This document shows, piece after piece, positions 1 through 11,667 of a DNA stretch of 64,000 nucleotides. A program made the translations under genes and the position numbers. The stretch is from Panulirus ornatus (lineage: Eukaryota > Arthropoda > Malacostraca > Decapoda > Palinuridae). Position 1 is the stretch's first letter. Every line of letters begins with the position of its first letter. The stretch is taken from positions 15,992,775-16,056,774 of the forward strand of contig NC_092270.1 of the NCBI RefSeq assembly GCF_036320965.1, written 5' to 3'. The notes under the pieces are model-generated. The model made no database searches. It saw nothing but the letters and a program-made list of their open reading frames with translations, and was not told where the DNA came from.

Positions 1-1757
1 GGTCGAGGTGGTGTGCAAAGTGAGAGGGTTAGGGAAAATGATTTGGTAAACAGAGAAGAGGTAGTAAAAGCTTTGCGGAAGATGAAAGCCGGCAAGGCAG
101 CAGGTTTGGATGGTATTGCAGTGGAATTTATTGAAAAAGGGGGTGACTGTATTATTGACTGGTTGGTAAGGTTATTTAATGTGTGTATGACTCATGGTGA
201 GGTGCCTGAGGACTGGCGGAATGCGTGCATAGTGCCATTGTACAAGGGCAAAGGGGATGAAAGTGAGTGCTCAAATTACAGAGGTATAAGTTTGTTGAGT
301 GTTCCTGGTAAATTATATGGGAGGGTGTTGATTGAGAGGGTGAAGGCATGTACAGAGCATCAGATTGGGTAGGAGCAGCGTGGTTCCGGAAGTGGTAGAG
401 GATGTGTGGATCAGGTGTTTGCTTTGAAGAATGTATGTGAGAAATACTTAGAAAAACAAATGGATTTGTATGTAGCATTTATGGATCTGGAGAAGGCATA
501 TGATAGAGTTGATAGAGATGCTCTGTGGAAGGTATTAAGAATATATGGTGTGGGAGGCAAGTTGTTAGAAGCAGTGAAAAGTTTTTATCGAGGATGTAAG
601 GCATGTGTACGTGTAGGAAGAGAGGAAAGTGATTGGTTCTCAGTGAATGTAGGTTTGCGGCAGGGGTGTGTGATGTCTCCATGGTTGTTTAATTTGTTTA
701 TGGATGGGGTTGTTAGGGAGGTGAATGCAAGAGTTTTGGAAAGAGAGGCATGTATGAGGTCTGTTGTGGATGAGAGAGCTTGAAGAAAGTCAGTTGTTGT
801 TCGCTGATGATACAGCGCTGGTGGCTGATTCATGTGAGAAACTGCAGAAGCTGGTGACTGAGTTTGGTAAAGTGTGTGAAAGAAGAAAGTTAGGAGTAAA
901 TGTGAATAAGAGCAAGGTTATTAGGTACAGTAGGGTTGAGGGTCGGGTCAATTGGGAGGTGGGTTTGAATGGAGGAAAACTGGAGAAAGTGAAGTGTTTT
1001 AGATATCTGGGAGTGGATCTGGCAGAGGATGGAACCATGGAAGCGGAAGTGGATCATAGGGTGGGGGAGGGGGCGAAAATTCTGGGAGCCTTGAAGAATG
1101 TGTGGAAGTCGAGAACATTATCTCGGAAAGCAAAAATGGGTATGTTTGAAGGAATAGTGGTTCCAACAATGTTGTATGGTTGCGAGGCGTGGGCTATGGA
1201 TAGAGTTGTGCACAGGAGGATGGATGTGCTGGAAATGAGATGTTTGAGGAAAATGTGTGGTGTGAGGTGGTTTGATCGAGTAAGTAACGTAAGGGTGGGA
1301 GAGATGTGTGGAAATAAAAAGAGTGTGGTTGAGAGAGCAGAAGAGGGTGTTTTGAAGTGGTTTGGGCACATGGAGAGAAGGAGTGAGGAAAGATTGACCA
1401 AGAGGATATATGTGTCGGAGGTGGAGGGAACGAGGAGAAGTGGGAGATCAAATTAGAGGTGGAAAGATGGAGTGAAAAAGATTTTGTGTGATCGGGGCCT
1501 GAACATGCAGGAGGGTGAGAGGAGGGCAAGGAATAGAGTGAACTGGATCGATGTGGTATACCGGGGTTGATGTGCTGTCAGTGGATTGAATCAGGGCATG
1601 TGAAGCGTCTGGGGTAGACCATGGAAAGCTGTGTAAGTATGTATATTTGCGTGTGTGGACGTATGTATATACAAATGTATGGGGGTGGGTTGGGCCATTT
1701 CTTTCGTCTGTTTCCTTGCGCTACCTCGCAAACGCGGGAGACAGCGACAAAGCAAAA

Positions 1758-1766
<9 letters not shown>
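1..1766 (+). mobile_element. Non-LTR retrotransposon (LINE) copy A, RT half and 3' tail
   Basis: The window opens inside the reverse transcriptase of a LINE. The translated pieces show the RT motifs AGLDGIAVEFI, PLYKGKGDESECSNYRG, FMDLEKAYDRVDRDAL, LRQGCVMSPWLFN and the catalytic FADD (about 800-811). A C-terminal stretch typical of RTE-like elements follows (LYGCEAWAMDR, LKWFGHMERRSEERL). The frame is broken by TAG at about 370, a frameshift near 780 and TAG at about 1454, so it cannot make an enzyme. After the coding part comes a short 3' UTR with GGGCCATTTCTTTCGTCTG and CGCTACCTCGCAAACGCGGG, ending in GACAGCGACAAAG and poly(A). The 5' part lies outside the window. It is very similar to copy C at 25489, so it is fairly young. 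The RTE-like clade call is tentative. Confidence 0.9.
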
Positions 1767-1817
<51 letters not shown>

Positions 1818-1828
1818 ATATATCTATA

Positions 1829-1897
<69 letters not shown>
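1754..1897. repeat. Poly(A) followed by (TA)n microsatellite
   Basis: Thirteen A's continue into about 130 bp of TA dinucleotide with a few TATCTATATC interruptions. It sits exactly between the 3' tail of LINE copy A and a 5' fragment of the same family, so it is probably the expanded tail of copy A. Confidence 0.95.
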
Positions 1898-1899
<2 letters not shown>

Positions 1900-2245
1900 C
1901 ATATATATCCCTGGTGATAGGTGAGAAAGAATACTTACCAGGCATTTCTCACGTGTCGTAGAAGGCGACTAAAGGGGACGGGAGCGGAGGGCTGGAAACC
2001 CTCCCCTCCTTGTGTTTTAACTTTCTAAAAGGGGAAACAGAAGAAGGAGTCACGCGGGGAGTGATCATCCTCCTCGAAGGCTCAGATTGGGGTGTCTAAA
2101 TGTGTGTGGATGTAACAAATGTGGGAAAAAAAGGGATATAAGTAGTATGTTTGAGGAAAGGAACCTGGATGTTTTGGCTCTGAGTGAAACGAAGCTCAAG
2201 GGTAAAGGGGAAGAGTGGTTTGGGAATGTCTTGGGAGTAAAGTCA
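1898..2245 (+). mobile_element. LINE 5' leader plus start of the endonuclease domain (fragment)
   Basis: From TATCCCTGGTGATAGG the sequence runs through the family's non-coding leader (TCGTAGAAGGCGACTAAAGG, AACCCTCCCCTCC). From about 2085 it continues into a frame reading RLGCLNVCGCNKCGKKRD, then DVLALSETKLKG. LNV.G and SET(K) are the first conserved blocks of APE-type endonucleases of non-LTR elements, carrying the Asn and the catalytic Glu. The match stops at about 2245, where the 39-bp minisatellite starts. Copies B and C lack this end, so this piece shows what the family's 5' end looks like. No complete element is present. Confidence 0.75.
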
Positions 2246-2261
2246 GGGGTTAGTGAGAGGA

Positions 2262-3170
2262 CAAAAGAAAGATGCATCAACACTTGAGAAACAGAATGTA
2301 CGAAACAAAGATACATCAGCACTTGAGAAACAGAATGTACAAAACAAAGATACATCTGCACTTGAGAAACAGAATGTACAAAACAAAGATACATCAGCAC
2401 TTGAGAAACAGAATGTACAAAACAAAGATACATCAGCACTTGAGAAACAGAATGTACGAAACAAAGATACATCAACACTTGAGAAACAGAATGTACAAAA
2501 CAAAAATGCATCAACACTTGAGAAACAGAATGTACAAAACAAAGATGCATCAACACTTGAGAAACAGAATGTGCAAAACAAAGATACTTCAGCACTTGAC
2601 AAAAATAATATACAAAACAAAGATACATCAGCACTTGACAAACACAATGCACAAAACAAAGATATTCAGCACTTGAGAAACAGAATGTACAAAACAAAGA
2701 TACATCAACACTTGACACACATAATGTACAAAACAAAGATACATTAGCACTTGACAAACAAAATGCACAAAACAAAGATATATCAACACTTGACTAAGAT
2801 AATGTACAAAACAAAGGTTATCAGCACTTGAGAAACATAATGTACAAAACAAAGATACATCAACACTTGACAATCAAAATGTACAAAACAAAGATACATC
2901 AACACTTGACACACATAATGTACAAAACAAAGATACATTAGCACTTGACAAACAAAATGTACAAAACAAAGATACATCAACACTTGACAAACAAAATGTA
3001 CAAAACAAAGATACATCAACTCTTGACAAACAAAATGTACAAAACAAAGATACATCAACACTTGACAAACATAATGTACAAAACAAAGATACATGAACAC
3101 TTGACAAACATAATGTACAAAACAAAGTTATATTAGCACTTGAGAAACAGAATGTACAAAACAAGGACTT
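2262..3170. repeat. 39-bp minisatellite (about 23 copies)
   Basis: The unit is approximately CAGCACTTGAGAAACAGAAT plus GTACAAAACAAAGATACAT. Because 39 is a multiple of three, the plus strand reads a 13-residue repeat (DTSALEKQNVQNK) and all frames look open. The second half uses a variant with CTTGACAAAC instead of CTTGAGAAAC, so two sub-arrays are joined at about 2600-2700. I see no evidence that it is translated. Confidence 0.95.
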
Positions 3171-3459
3171 CACATGATATTAAGGAACCTAAGATAATTG
3201 AGGCAGAATCCTGAATTCGGTTTACGTAACTTGCGGTGGCTTTCGAGAAAATAAATACATTTTTGTCACCTTTTACATTTTCGTATACATAATTAACGAT
3301 AATTAGGATCCAGTGCTCAGAAGATAACCCACTTTCAAGAACTCATGAAAAAAGAAAGGAAAAAAGCAAGAGCTTTATCTTTTATATTAGGGAGATGCAT
3401 TACCCCCTCCCCCCTTCATTCCCACCACATTATTGTCACCCTTGCATTACTCATGTCCT
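3171..3459. other. Unassigned AT-rich spacer
   Basis: No gene, RNA or clear repeat is seen between the 39-bp array and the LINE fragment that starts at about 3460. Confidence 0.5.
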
Positions 3460-3985
3460 CAGCCTACCCCATTCACCCACATCTCAAGCTGTAGAAGTCG
3501 TTCTTAACATTCTTTCTTTATCAAGTTTCTTGTTTCATTTCATGTTATGTCCTCTCGTTGCTGTTTCCTTACATCACTCAAACATCTGTTCACCGTCCAC
3601 ATCATCGATCTGTCTGTCTTAAAAACTTAGAGGTCATGATATCACGTCACCCCTCACTCTTTTCTCTTCCAAGGTTGTCAGATTCAAAGCCTTTAGCCTT
3701 TCCCTTTACCTTAGCTCTCTTAATTCTGGTGCCATCTTTGTTGCCCTCCTCTGGACCTTCTCTATAAACTCTGTTTCTTTAGGTACAGCGACTAAACTTG
3801 AGAAGCATATCTTAGTTTTGGGTTTGTGTCGGATATGAACATCTTGCTAACTATTTCCTTATCCATATACTTGAAAGCTATTCTGCTCTTTGTAATAACA
3901 CATTGGTGTGGGCAGTTGTGAAGAAATATAATCATTTTAAGACTCAGCCAATTTTTTTTATGAAGCTGGAATTGTGTCAAGCCAG
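3460..3985 (-). mobile_element. CR1/L2-like LINE fragment, end of the RT protein (decayed)
   Basis: The minus strand around 3790-3980 reads AFKYMDKEIVSKMFISDT then NPKLRYASQV. This is the conserved 'K..F..L.RP.LEYAS.VW' block after the RT of CR1/L2/jockey-type elements. Downstream on the minus strand (3780-3460) there are shifted remnants of the 'LPTLE.RR.RGD.I' to 'FS.R....WN.LP' tail. Stops and frameshifts are frequent, so this is an old copy. Related pieces lie at 11329, 17340 and 40805, all in the same orientation. Confidence 0.6.
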
Positions 3986-4599
3986 ACAGACGGGGACAGT
4001 GTCAAGGTACATGTGGCACAGCGGGGCAAAGTCATGTTACAAGCGACACAGCAACAGTGTGAAGGTACAGAAATATATTAAAGCTGTGTCTGGAGGATCT
4101 ATGTCAAGGTACCGTCGGCTGAATGATTTCACAGAGACCCTCCAGGTATTTGGTCGGACGAAAGATTTGGTAACACTGTCCGTAGGAGAGAAAAACTCTC
4201 TTCCAGACGTACGAAATGGCGGCACCTCTCACTCACACGAGACCTCTCCTTTCCTCCCTATATTTCCACTCCCCATCTCCTCCCGCCTCTCGTCCCTTGT
4301 CAGCCCGAGAACAAAGTCTTTCCCTGTTCCACCACTTCCTTACATCAACGAGTGTAGAGAGTATGATTAAATATTGTGGTATGTAAATACTGATTACATT
4401 TGATATGAGGAATATTGAGTGAAACGAAATGAGAAAGTCTAGTGCTGGGATGTGAGCGTCACCTTAGCAACAGATTACAGATATTGCACCATCCTCTGGC
4501 CAGCCCTGATCACACCCATAAGTTATGATAATCGTTATGAAAAGCTATTTTCATGAACGTCTCTAGACACCTCTAACGCCAGCAAACCTCACGAGCATC
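3986..4599. other. Spacer with scattered 'CAGTGTCAAGGTAC' degenerate repeats
   Basis: Between 3985 and 4120 the motif GGGGACAGTGTCAAGGTAC and degraded copies recur. The same motif appears in the array at 5735-6300. The rest, to 4600, shows no recognisable gene. Confidence 0.5.
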
Positions 4600-5230
4600 G
4601 CTACGATGTTAAACTACGAATTAAACAGCAAACCCGATTCATCATCAGTTAGCAACACAAGTCGTCTTACCTGCACATATAACATCAGTTCTGGGCAGGG
4701 TAGAGCCATGGGGCGATCTGAGGCAACCATCATCACCTCCTCTCCCGACCCGGACAGACGGAGCCACACGTTGCTTGCTCCTGGTGATGTATTGCCGGGA
4801 GTATCTCGGTCTAATTGTGTTGCCAGACGTGTAGTCGTGCCCGTGAGGTGTGGAGGAGAAGGTTTTCTAATCAGAGACAAGAACACTCTCCCAGAATCCC
4901 CAGATCCACGTTACGTGGCGCTGTGTGAACCTGAGCTTGTTCATGTGTCTCTAGTGGGAGTTGTGGCTGATGCAGGACAACCACAACATAAGGGAAGGCA
5001 GTCACGGTCAACTCAACAAGGATTTGCTGGTCTTCTGCAGATGAGGCTTTCCTGGATGTGCCTGAGATGGATGAGAGCGTGGAGTTCCCCTCCTCGTCCC
5101 ATCTTCTACACCGCTAGCAATGTGACCTACGGCACACCAAGTTCCCTTGTGATGGCAGCAACAGAGAATGCATCTTGCTTCATTCCTTTAACTCTTCCTC
5201 TGAGGCTTAATCTTGCCTGCAGGTGATCCA
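4600..5230 (-). other. Unassigned region with a possible minus-strand exon
   Basis: Both strands stay open here (206 codons on plus, about 80 on minus). On the minus strand a frame ending PMALPCPELMLYVQ stops at a very good donor, GTGCAG|GTAAGACG (about 4666-4680), and a pyrimidine-rich AG (TCTCTGATTAG) lies about 190 bp upstream. I recognise no domain in the plus frame or the minus frame. At the right edge, minus-strand GRVKGMKQDAFSVAAITREL, followed by in-frame stops, resembles the helix-turn-helix start of Tc1/mariner-like transposases, so a transposon remnant is also possible. Nothing is certain. Confidence 0.25.
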
Positions 5231-5734
5231 TTTTGGCTGATGGTCTGAAGTTGATGGTACCTGCGTCATGTTGTGACACCAGAGCGTGGGGCTGCAGTAT
5301 GGGTGATCATCACACTAGTACGTGGAACAACATTGTTTCGAACGGCAGGTTAAAACGATCATAAACTCGGGAGGAACGAGGGCATGCAGGTGGCAATGGC
5401 AGTGGTGGATGGAGGTGGAGATTATTACCTGGAAGTGTTGTCATATATTTCACGTTTCATATTACAGTCATTAGTGTGTAAAGGACGCCAATAATGTTTG
5501 ATGCGTTAACACGCCTCACGGCAGGAACCGTACGACAACTGCTGTGGAGTACGTGCGTCTAGATTCTCGACTCCGATAAGAACAACACACTTATACATCT
5601 TGATCAACCACGTTTCCCCCGAACTTTTTTCTCTGCATCTGATATTGTTTGATTCTCTACAAATAATGTATTATTGTTACTTTTTTAATAGGAAAGAGTA
5701 AATGTCAAGTATTGTAAACATATATGGTATTGCT
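5231..5734. other. Spacer without recognisable features
   Basis: Mixed-composition sequence. I see no gene, RNA or repeat structure. Confidence 0.5.
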
Positions 5735-6300
5735 TACCTAAACGTCGTTACCAGATCTGTTGCCCTGACCTGCACTTGTTGGGTCTCTGCGAATTTGTAC
5801 GGCCGACTGTACATACGATACAGAAGGACAGTGTCAAGATACGCACGTAGGTTATAGCTGTGTAGTGTCAAGGTATATATATGACTGGGAGGAGTAGTGT
5901 CAGGGGAAATAAGATGGAGAGAGGCAGTATTAAAATGCATGATGGAAAGGAGCAGTGTCATAGTACGGTGATAGAAAGGAGCAGTGTCACAGTATGATGA
6001 TAGACAGAGGCAGTGTCAAGGTATACACGATATATAGAGGGTGGAGGTAGTATCAAGGTACAAATGATAGAAAGGACAGGCTCAAGGTACAAAAGCTAGA
6101 GATGACCAACGTCAAGGAACGTACAGTAGAGGGGCCAGTGTCAAGGTAAGTATGTCAGAGATGTATAGTTGCACTATACATGGATAGTGGCAGTGTCAAG
6201 GTAGTATGTCGAAGTACAGTTGCACGGTACATGGACAGGGGACAGTGTCAAGGTACATAAGAAAGAGAGGAGTAGTGTCATGGAAAATATGTGAGATGTG
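5735..6300. repeat. Degenerate tandem array, about 30-40 bp units
   Basis: Irregular copies of a unit containing GGAGCAGTGTCAAGGTA and a variable ATGATAGA segment (for example at 5890, 5950, 6010, 6130, 6190, 6245). Divergence between copies is high, so this is an old array. It leads directly towards the younger 29-bp array that starts at about 6395. Confidence 0.65.
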
Positions 6301-6394
6301 TGATTCTCAAGGTTCAGCAGGTGAGTGAGTGTCGATGTTCACTGACACATGAGTTGATAAGTGAGTTAATAACTGGGTTTTGCAGACACGTGCG

Positions 6395-8731
6395 TCAGTG
6401 ATAGAGTTTAGCAGACATGTGGGTCCGTGAGAGAGTTCATCAGACATATGAGTCAGTGAGAGAGTTCATCAGACATATGAGTCCGTGAGAGAGTTCATCA
6501 GACATATGAGTCAGTGAGAGAGTTCATCAGACATATGAGTCAGTGAGAGAGTTCATCAGACATATGAGTCAGTGAGAGAGTTCATCAGACATATGAGTCA
6601 GTGAGAGAGTTCATCAGACATATGAGTCCGTGAGAGAGTTCATCAGACATATGAGTCAGTGAGAGAGTTCATCAGACATATGAGTCCGTGAGAGAGTTCA
6701 TCAGACATATGAGTCAGTGCCAGAGTTCATCAGACATATGAGTCCGTGAGAGAGTTCATCAGACATATGAGTCAGTGAGAGAGTTCATCAGACATATGAG
6801 TCCGTGAGAGAGTTCATCAGACATATGAGTCAGTGAGAGAGTTCATCAGACATATGAGTCAGTGAGAGAGTTCATCAGACATATGAGTCAGTGAGAGAGT
6901 TCATCAGACATATGAGTCAGTGAGAGAGTTCATCAGACATATGGGTCAGTGAGAGAATTCATCAGACATATGAGTCAGTGAGAGAGTTCATCAGACATAT
7001 GGGTCAGTGAGAGAATTCATCAGACATATGAGTCAGTGAGAGAGTTCATCAGACATATGGGTCAGTGAGAGAATTCATCAGACATATGAGTCAGTGAGAG
7101 AGTTCATCAGACATATGGGTCAGTGAGAGAATTCATCAGACATATGAGTCAGTGAGAGAGTTCATCAGACATATGAGTCCGTGAGAGAGTTCATCAGACA
7201 TATGAGTCAGTGAGAGAGTTCATCAGACATATGAGTCCGTGAGAGAGTTCATCAGACATATGAGTCAGTGAGAGAGTTCATCAGACATATGAGTCCGTGA
7301 GAGAGTTCATCAGACATATGAGTCAGTGCCAGAGTTCATCAGACATATGAGTCCGTGAGAGAGTTCATCAGACATATGAGTCAGTGAGAGAGTTCATCAG
7401 ACATATGAGTCCGTGAGAGAGTTCATCAGACATATGAGTCAGTGAGAGAGTTCATCAGACATATGAGTCCGTGAGAGAGTTCATCAGACATATGAGTCAG
7501 TGAGAGAGTTCATCAGACATATGAGTCCGTGAGAGAGTTCATCAGACATATGAGTCAGTGCCAGAGTTCATCAGACATATGAGTCCGTGAGAGAGTTCAT
7601 CAGACATATGAGTCAGTGAGAGAGTTCATCAGACATATGAGTCCGTGAGAGAGTTCATCAGACATATGAGTCAGTGAGAGAGTTCATCAGACATATGAGT
7701 CCGTGAGAGAGTTCATCAGACATATGAGTCAGTGAGAGAGTTCATCAGACATATGAGTCCGTGAGAGAGTTCATCAGACATATGAGTCAGTGCCAGAGTT
7801 CATCAGACATATGAGTCCGTGAGAGAGTTCATCAGACATATGAGTCAGTGAGAGAGTTCATCAGACATATGAGTCAGTGAGAGAGTTCATCAGACATATG
7901 AGTCCGTGAGAGAGTTCATCAGACATATGAGTCAGTGAGAGAGTTCATCAGACATATGAGTCCGTGAGAGAGTTCATCAGACATATGAGTCAGTGAGAGA
8001 GTTCATCAGACATATGAGTCCGTGAGAGAGTTCATCAGACATATGAGTCAGTGCCAGAGTTCATCAGACATATGAGTCCGTGAGAGAGTTCATCAGACAT
8101 ATGAGTCAGTGAGAGAGTTCATCAGACATATGAGTCCGTGAGAGAGTTCATCAGACATATGAGTCAGTGAGAGAGTTCATCAGACATATGAGTCCGTGAG
8201 AGAGTTCATCAGACATATGAGTCAGTGAGAGAGTTCATCAGACATATGAGTCAGTGAGAGAGTTCATCAGACATATGAGTCAGTGCCAGAGTTCATCAGA
8301 CATATGAGTCCGTGAGAGAGTTCATCAGACATATGAGTCAGTGAGAGAGTTCATCAGACATATGAGTCCGTGAGAGAGTTCATCAGACATATGAGTCAGT
8401 GAGAGAGTTCATCAGACATATGAGTCCGTGAGAGAGTTCATCAGACATATGAGTCAGTGAGAGAGTTCATCAGACATATGAGTCCGTGAGAGAGTTCATC
8501 AGACATATGAGTCAGTGCCAGAGTTCATCAGACATATGAGTCCGTGAGAGAGTTCATCAGACATATGAGTCAGTGAGAGAGTTCATCAGACATATGAGTC
8601 CGTGAGAGAGTTCATCAGACATATGAGTCAGTGAGAGAGTTCATCAGACATATGAGTCCGTGAGAGAGTTCATCAGACATATGAGTCAGTGAGAGAGTTC
8701 ATCAGACATATGAGTCCGTGAGAGAGTTCAG
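6395..8731. repeat. 29-bp minisatellite with 232-bp higher-order unit (about 80 copies)
   Basis: The unit is GAGTCAGTGAGAGAG plus TTCATCAGACATAT (29 bp). Copies differ at a few diagnostic sites: GTCAG or GTCCG, GTGAGAG or GTGCCAG, and GAGTC or GGGTC with AATTC. The GTCAGTGCC variant starts at 6713, 7322, 7554, 7786, 8047, 8279 and 8511. These spacings are 232 bp (8 units), 261 bp (9 units) or 609 bp (21 units), which defines a higher-order repeat. The array ends at 8731 with a decayed unit. Confidence 0.95.
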
Positions 8732-10270
8732 GAGACACGTGGGTCAGGGAAAGGTTGGTTAGGTAAGAAACAATAGCTGGTCAGTTGAAGGATTACTGTA
8801 AGTGGACGAGATGTTTACGGTTTATTTAGGGAACAGAGGAGCTTGCTATTGTATCTAACACACGGGCTGGACGGTCCAGCGGGATGAGTCAGTCTTGGGA
8901 TTTATCCAATAGATGGACCAGAGTCAGGGTTCGTTACCTGGGTGGTTTTATGGGATTCTTTTATCATTGTCTTAAACTTCCAATAAGGTAACAATTGAGC
9001 TGTGAAAGGGCTTAACAGACAAGTTACTTACCCTTCAATGAACATATTATTAGTAGTCAATAGACAAACGAATTATCATAACGGTTCATCCAACGCATGT
9101 GAGACATTTAACCATCGACGCTGAGAGGGTGATCACTCACTGCTTCATTCCACATCTCGGCTCATGTCTGGGTCCTCAGCGAGTCATATTATCTTGACCG
9201 CTCGTCCCAGGCTTACAATCTCAGCTGTTTAGAACTGTGTCTCGCTTCAGTGTTCGAGGCTACTTCATTTCTTCCTTCCAGCAAAGTCTGTTGCTTCCTT
9301 TTTGTGATTCATTTCTCCTAATGACCAAGTTTACAGCGAAACGTGTGATTTGAAATTTTCAGCAATCTTTCATTCTAATGTCTTTGGTCGGTGCTACAGA
9401 TTAATATTTCACATTAACGCTTGATTTTACTTCATTCTAGCTTTGTGTTTCACTTTTGTTTCATTATGCCTTCTAGTTTATTGTTGTAAGTTCGTATTAG
9501 ATCATAGAATAGTGGTAAAGTGATTCACTCACCTGTTTCAATGCTTCACTTCATTTTCTTATCCAGATCGAACACGGTGTTTTATTTCGATGATTTCTGC
9601 TGTCTTTCTCAACTGGATCCATTCATAATTTCATACCACCACTCATGCCTCACGGATGCCACTCTGAATGTCTCACTGGTTCACGTTGGTCTGTGGTCAA
9701 GTGTTCCAGTACGAGTTTTCAGTTGACTTTCTCAGCACGATGGGAGAGCATAGTTCATACTCTGATGTTGTGGCTCATATAATATTGTTTCACTTCACTT
9801 CACTTTAAGGTTTCGTAACTGAGTCAGTTCGGTGTTTCATTATATATAGTAGGTTTTGTGTCTCATTTTCTTCCGTCTAGTCTTCAACATTACGCTGGAG
9901 ATCCAAGTTCTGTATATTGTTTTCTGATATTTTTGAGGCGAGTGAGAGAACTTTTCAGACTAACAACAGAAGCAAGTCTTCATTTCACTACGTCTTCATC
10001 AGTGACGAATATCATGTTGTGGAACACTGTGTTAGGGAAGACGAATCATTGAGGAAAAGCGTTCCTTGACGTAGAGGTGCGTCAGGTTACTCTTTACTGG
10101 GCCGCAGGCGAGGGAACAAGAGATGGTTGGGATGAATAAGAAAAGATAAGGAGAGGAATGAAAGGTAAGGCAGAGATGGAATGGAAAAGATAAAGGGTGA
10201 GAAGCAAGTGCCAGGGAAGATAAGGAGAAAAAGAAGGAGGAAGCTGCTTGGGAAGGAGGATAAAAACGAA
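8732..10270. other. Single-copy spacer, no gene recognised
   Basis: About 1.5 kb of ordinary-composition DNA. Short open frames at 9520-9726 and 9858-10052 have no recognisable domain and no supporting splice structure. Confidence 0.5.
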
Positions 10271-10273
10271 CAC

Positions 10274-10275
<2 letters not shown>

Positions 10276-10347
<72 letters not shown>
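10276..10347. repeat. (GA)n microsatellite, 72 bp
   Basis: A perfect GA dinucleotide run. It is paired with a (CT)n run at 10452-10520 on the same strand. Confidence 0.98.
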
Positions 10348-10350
<3 letters not shown>

Positions 10351-10385
10351 GTGATAATCCGTGTCGGGACCCAAGCCAGAAGGTC

Positions 10386-10446
10386 TCAATTCCTCTCAGG
10401 AAGTCGTGTTGTTGTTAAGGGATAATAGACGCTCTTAAATCTCTCT

Positions 10447-10521
<75 letters not shown>

Positions 10522-11040
10522 ATGTCCCAAAGGAGTTTCATCACCAACTCCGCTTGGACTCCATTGCTGATTTCCGCTAAGCACTTTCTCATCACGTACA
10601 GCAGATTGGATTGGACACGGTTGCTCCTGCTGGGTATGAGGCTGGCTGATCGTGGAGGAGTAAGAGGTGACTTTACCCCATAACACAAGAGGGAGAGCAG
10701 AGGAGAGAGGAAGAGCAGAGTGATAATGATCCATGTTGGCACCTGAGTGATGGCGTCCTAAGCCCTTCCAGGAAGTCATGCTGATGTTAAGGGATCATAG
10801 AGGCTCTTAACTCCCTCTCTACTTCCCTCCCTCCTTCTTGAATGACGTCCAGAGGAGTATAATCATTTCCTCCACTTGGACTCCATCGCTGGATTCTCCT
10901 AAACATTTCCTCGTCACGTAACACACATTGTATGGGACACGTTCGCTCCCGCTGGCTATGAGGCTTGCTATTCCCGGCAGACGAGGAGGTGGCCCGGTAG
11001 TGGAGGGAGGGAGCCAGTTCATCCGTGTCTTTACCACAGA
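10386..11040. repeat. Diverged tandem duplication, about 370-bp offset
   Basis: The stretch from about 10386 (TCAGGAAGTCGTG, GTTAAGGGATAATAGA, CTCTTAAATCTC, then GACTCCATTGCTGA and GGTATGAGGCTGGCTG) recurs from about 10760 (CCAGGAAGTCATG, GTTAAGGGATCATAGA, CTCTTAACTCCC, GACTCCATCGCTGG, GCTATGAGGCTTGCTA). On the minus strand both copies share the spaced pattern 'ASLI.S.S.RV', 'YV.RKCL' and 'GVQ.E', so the repeated unit may be an old coding or transposon segment. The first copy carries the (CT)n expansion; the second has only CCCTCTCTACTTCC there. Confidence 0.7.
10452..10520. repeat. (CT)n microsatellite, about 68 bp
   Basis: A perfect CT run inside copy 1 of the duplication, complementary to the (GA)n run 105 bp upstream. 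Confidence 0.98.
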
Positions 11041-11328
11041 AAAATTTCCGTTATTCATCCTTCCAAAAAATCCTGATTGTATGACAACTTTTTCTTTACT
11101 AAGTGAATGAAAACACGGACGCTGTATGTGGGCCATTATGCTGGGAATCATATCTCGTATCCTGTCCTTTGTGGCTACTGTGAATATGACTACGATGACA
11201 AGTGTGTATATACAGTTCTCAACTAATGTGTATAGTTCTCTGTAAAGGATGGGAATGTATATATTGAAGTCCTGGAAGTGCAGGAGCACCGTCAACACGT
11301 GTTGATGCAGGTACATATCCACAGCTTG

Positions 11329-11646
11329 TTATTTAACCAGAGGAGGAATGACCCATCTATAGTACACGGGGAGGGATTTATACACTAGTGGGGTCCCATC
11401 CCTTGAACATTCTCTACTGTCATACAATTTCTCAATTTCTTTCCCTACACCGCGAAGCATTGGAGCTCTCCTCCCTCTCATGTCTTTCCCAGTAACTATG
11501 ACCTGACCCATTATAAAAGGCATATTTATCTCTTCCTCTCCTACATTCGCAAATACTTCATGTCTTCCTTCTTCCCCTTCATTAACCTTTCTATATAAAA
11601 TAAAAACTGCGCGAACGTACGATTCTGGCCATGACAGTGGATGCAT
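11329..11646 (-). mobile_element. CR1/L2-like LINE C-terminal fragment
   Basis: A minus-strand frame of about 105 codons ends with KLYDSRECSRDGTPLVYKSL. Decayed versions of the same ending are seen at 17340 (KLYEGKE.SRDEDT) and 40805 on the minus strand, which groups them as one LINE family. The upstream part of this frame (minus strand) is not recognised. It is the only piece of the set with an uninterrupted frame over this end, so it may be somewhat younger than the others. Confidence 0.5.
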
Positions 11647-11667
11647 GAGAGCGTCTCATGCTAGTGA

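Noticed and set aside
2253..3173. Open frames with 13-residue repeats (DTSALEKQNVQNK)
   Set aside because: The product of a 39-bp unit divisible by three; several frames on both strands are open at the same time.
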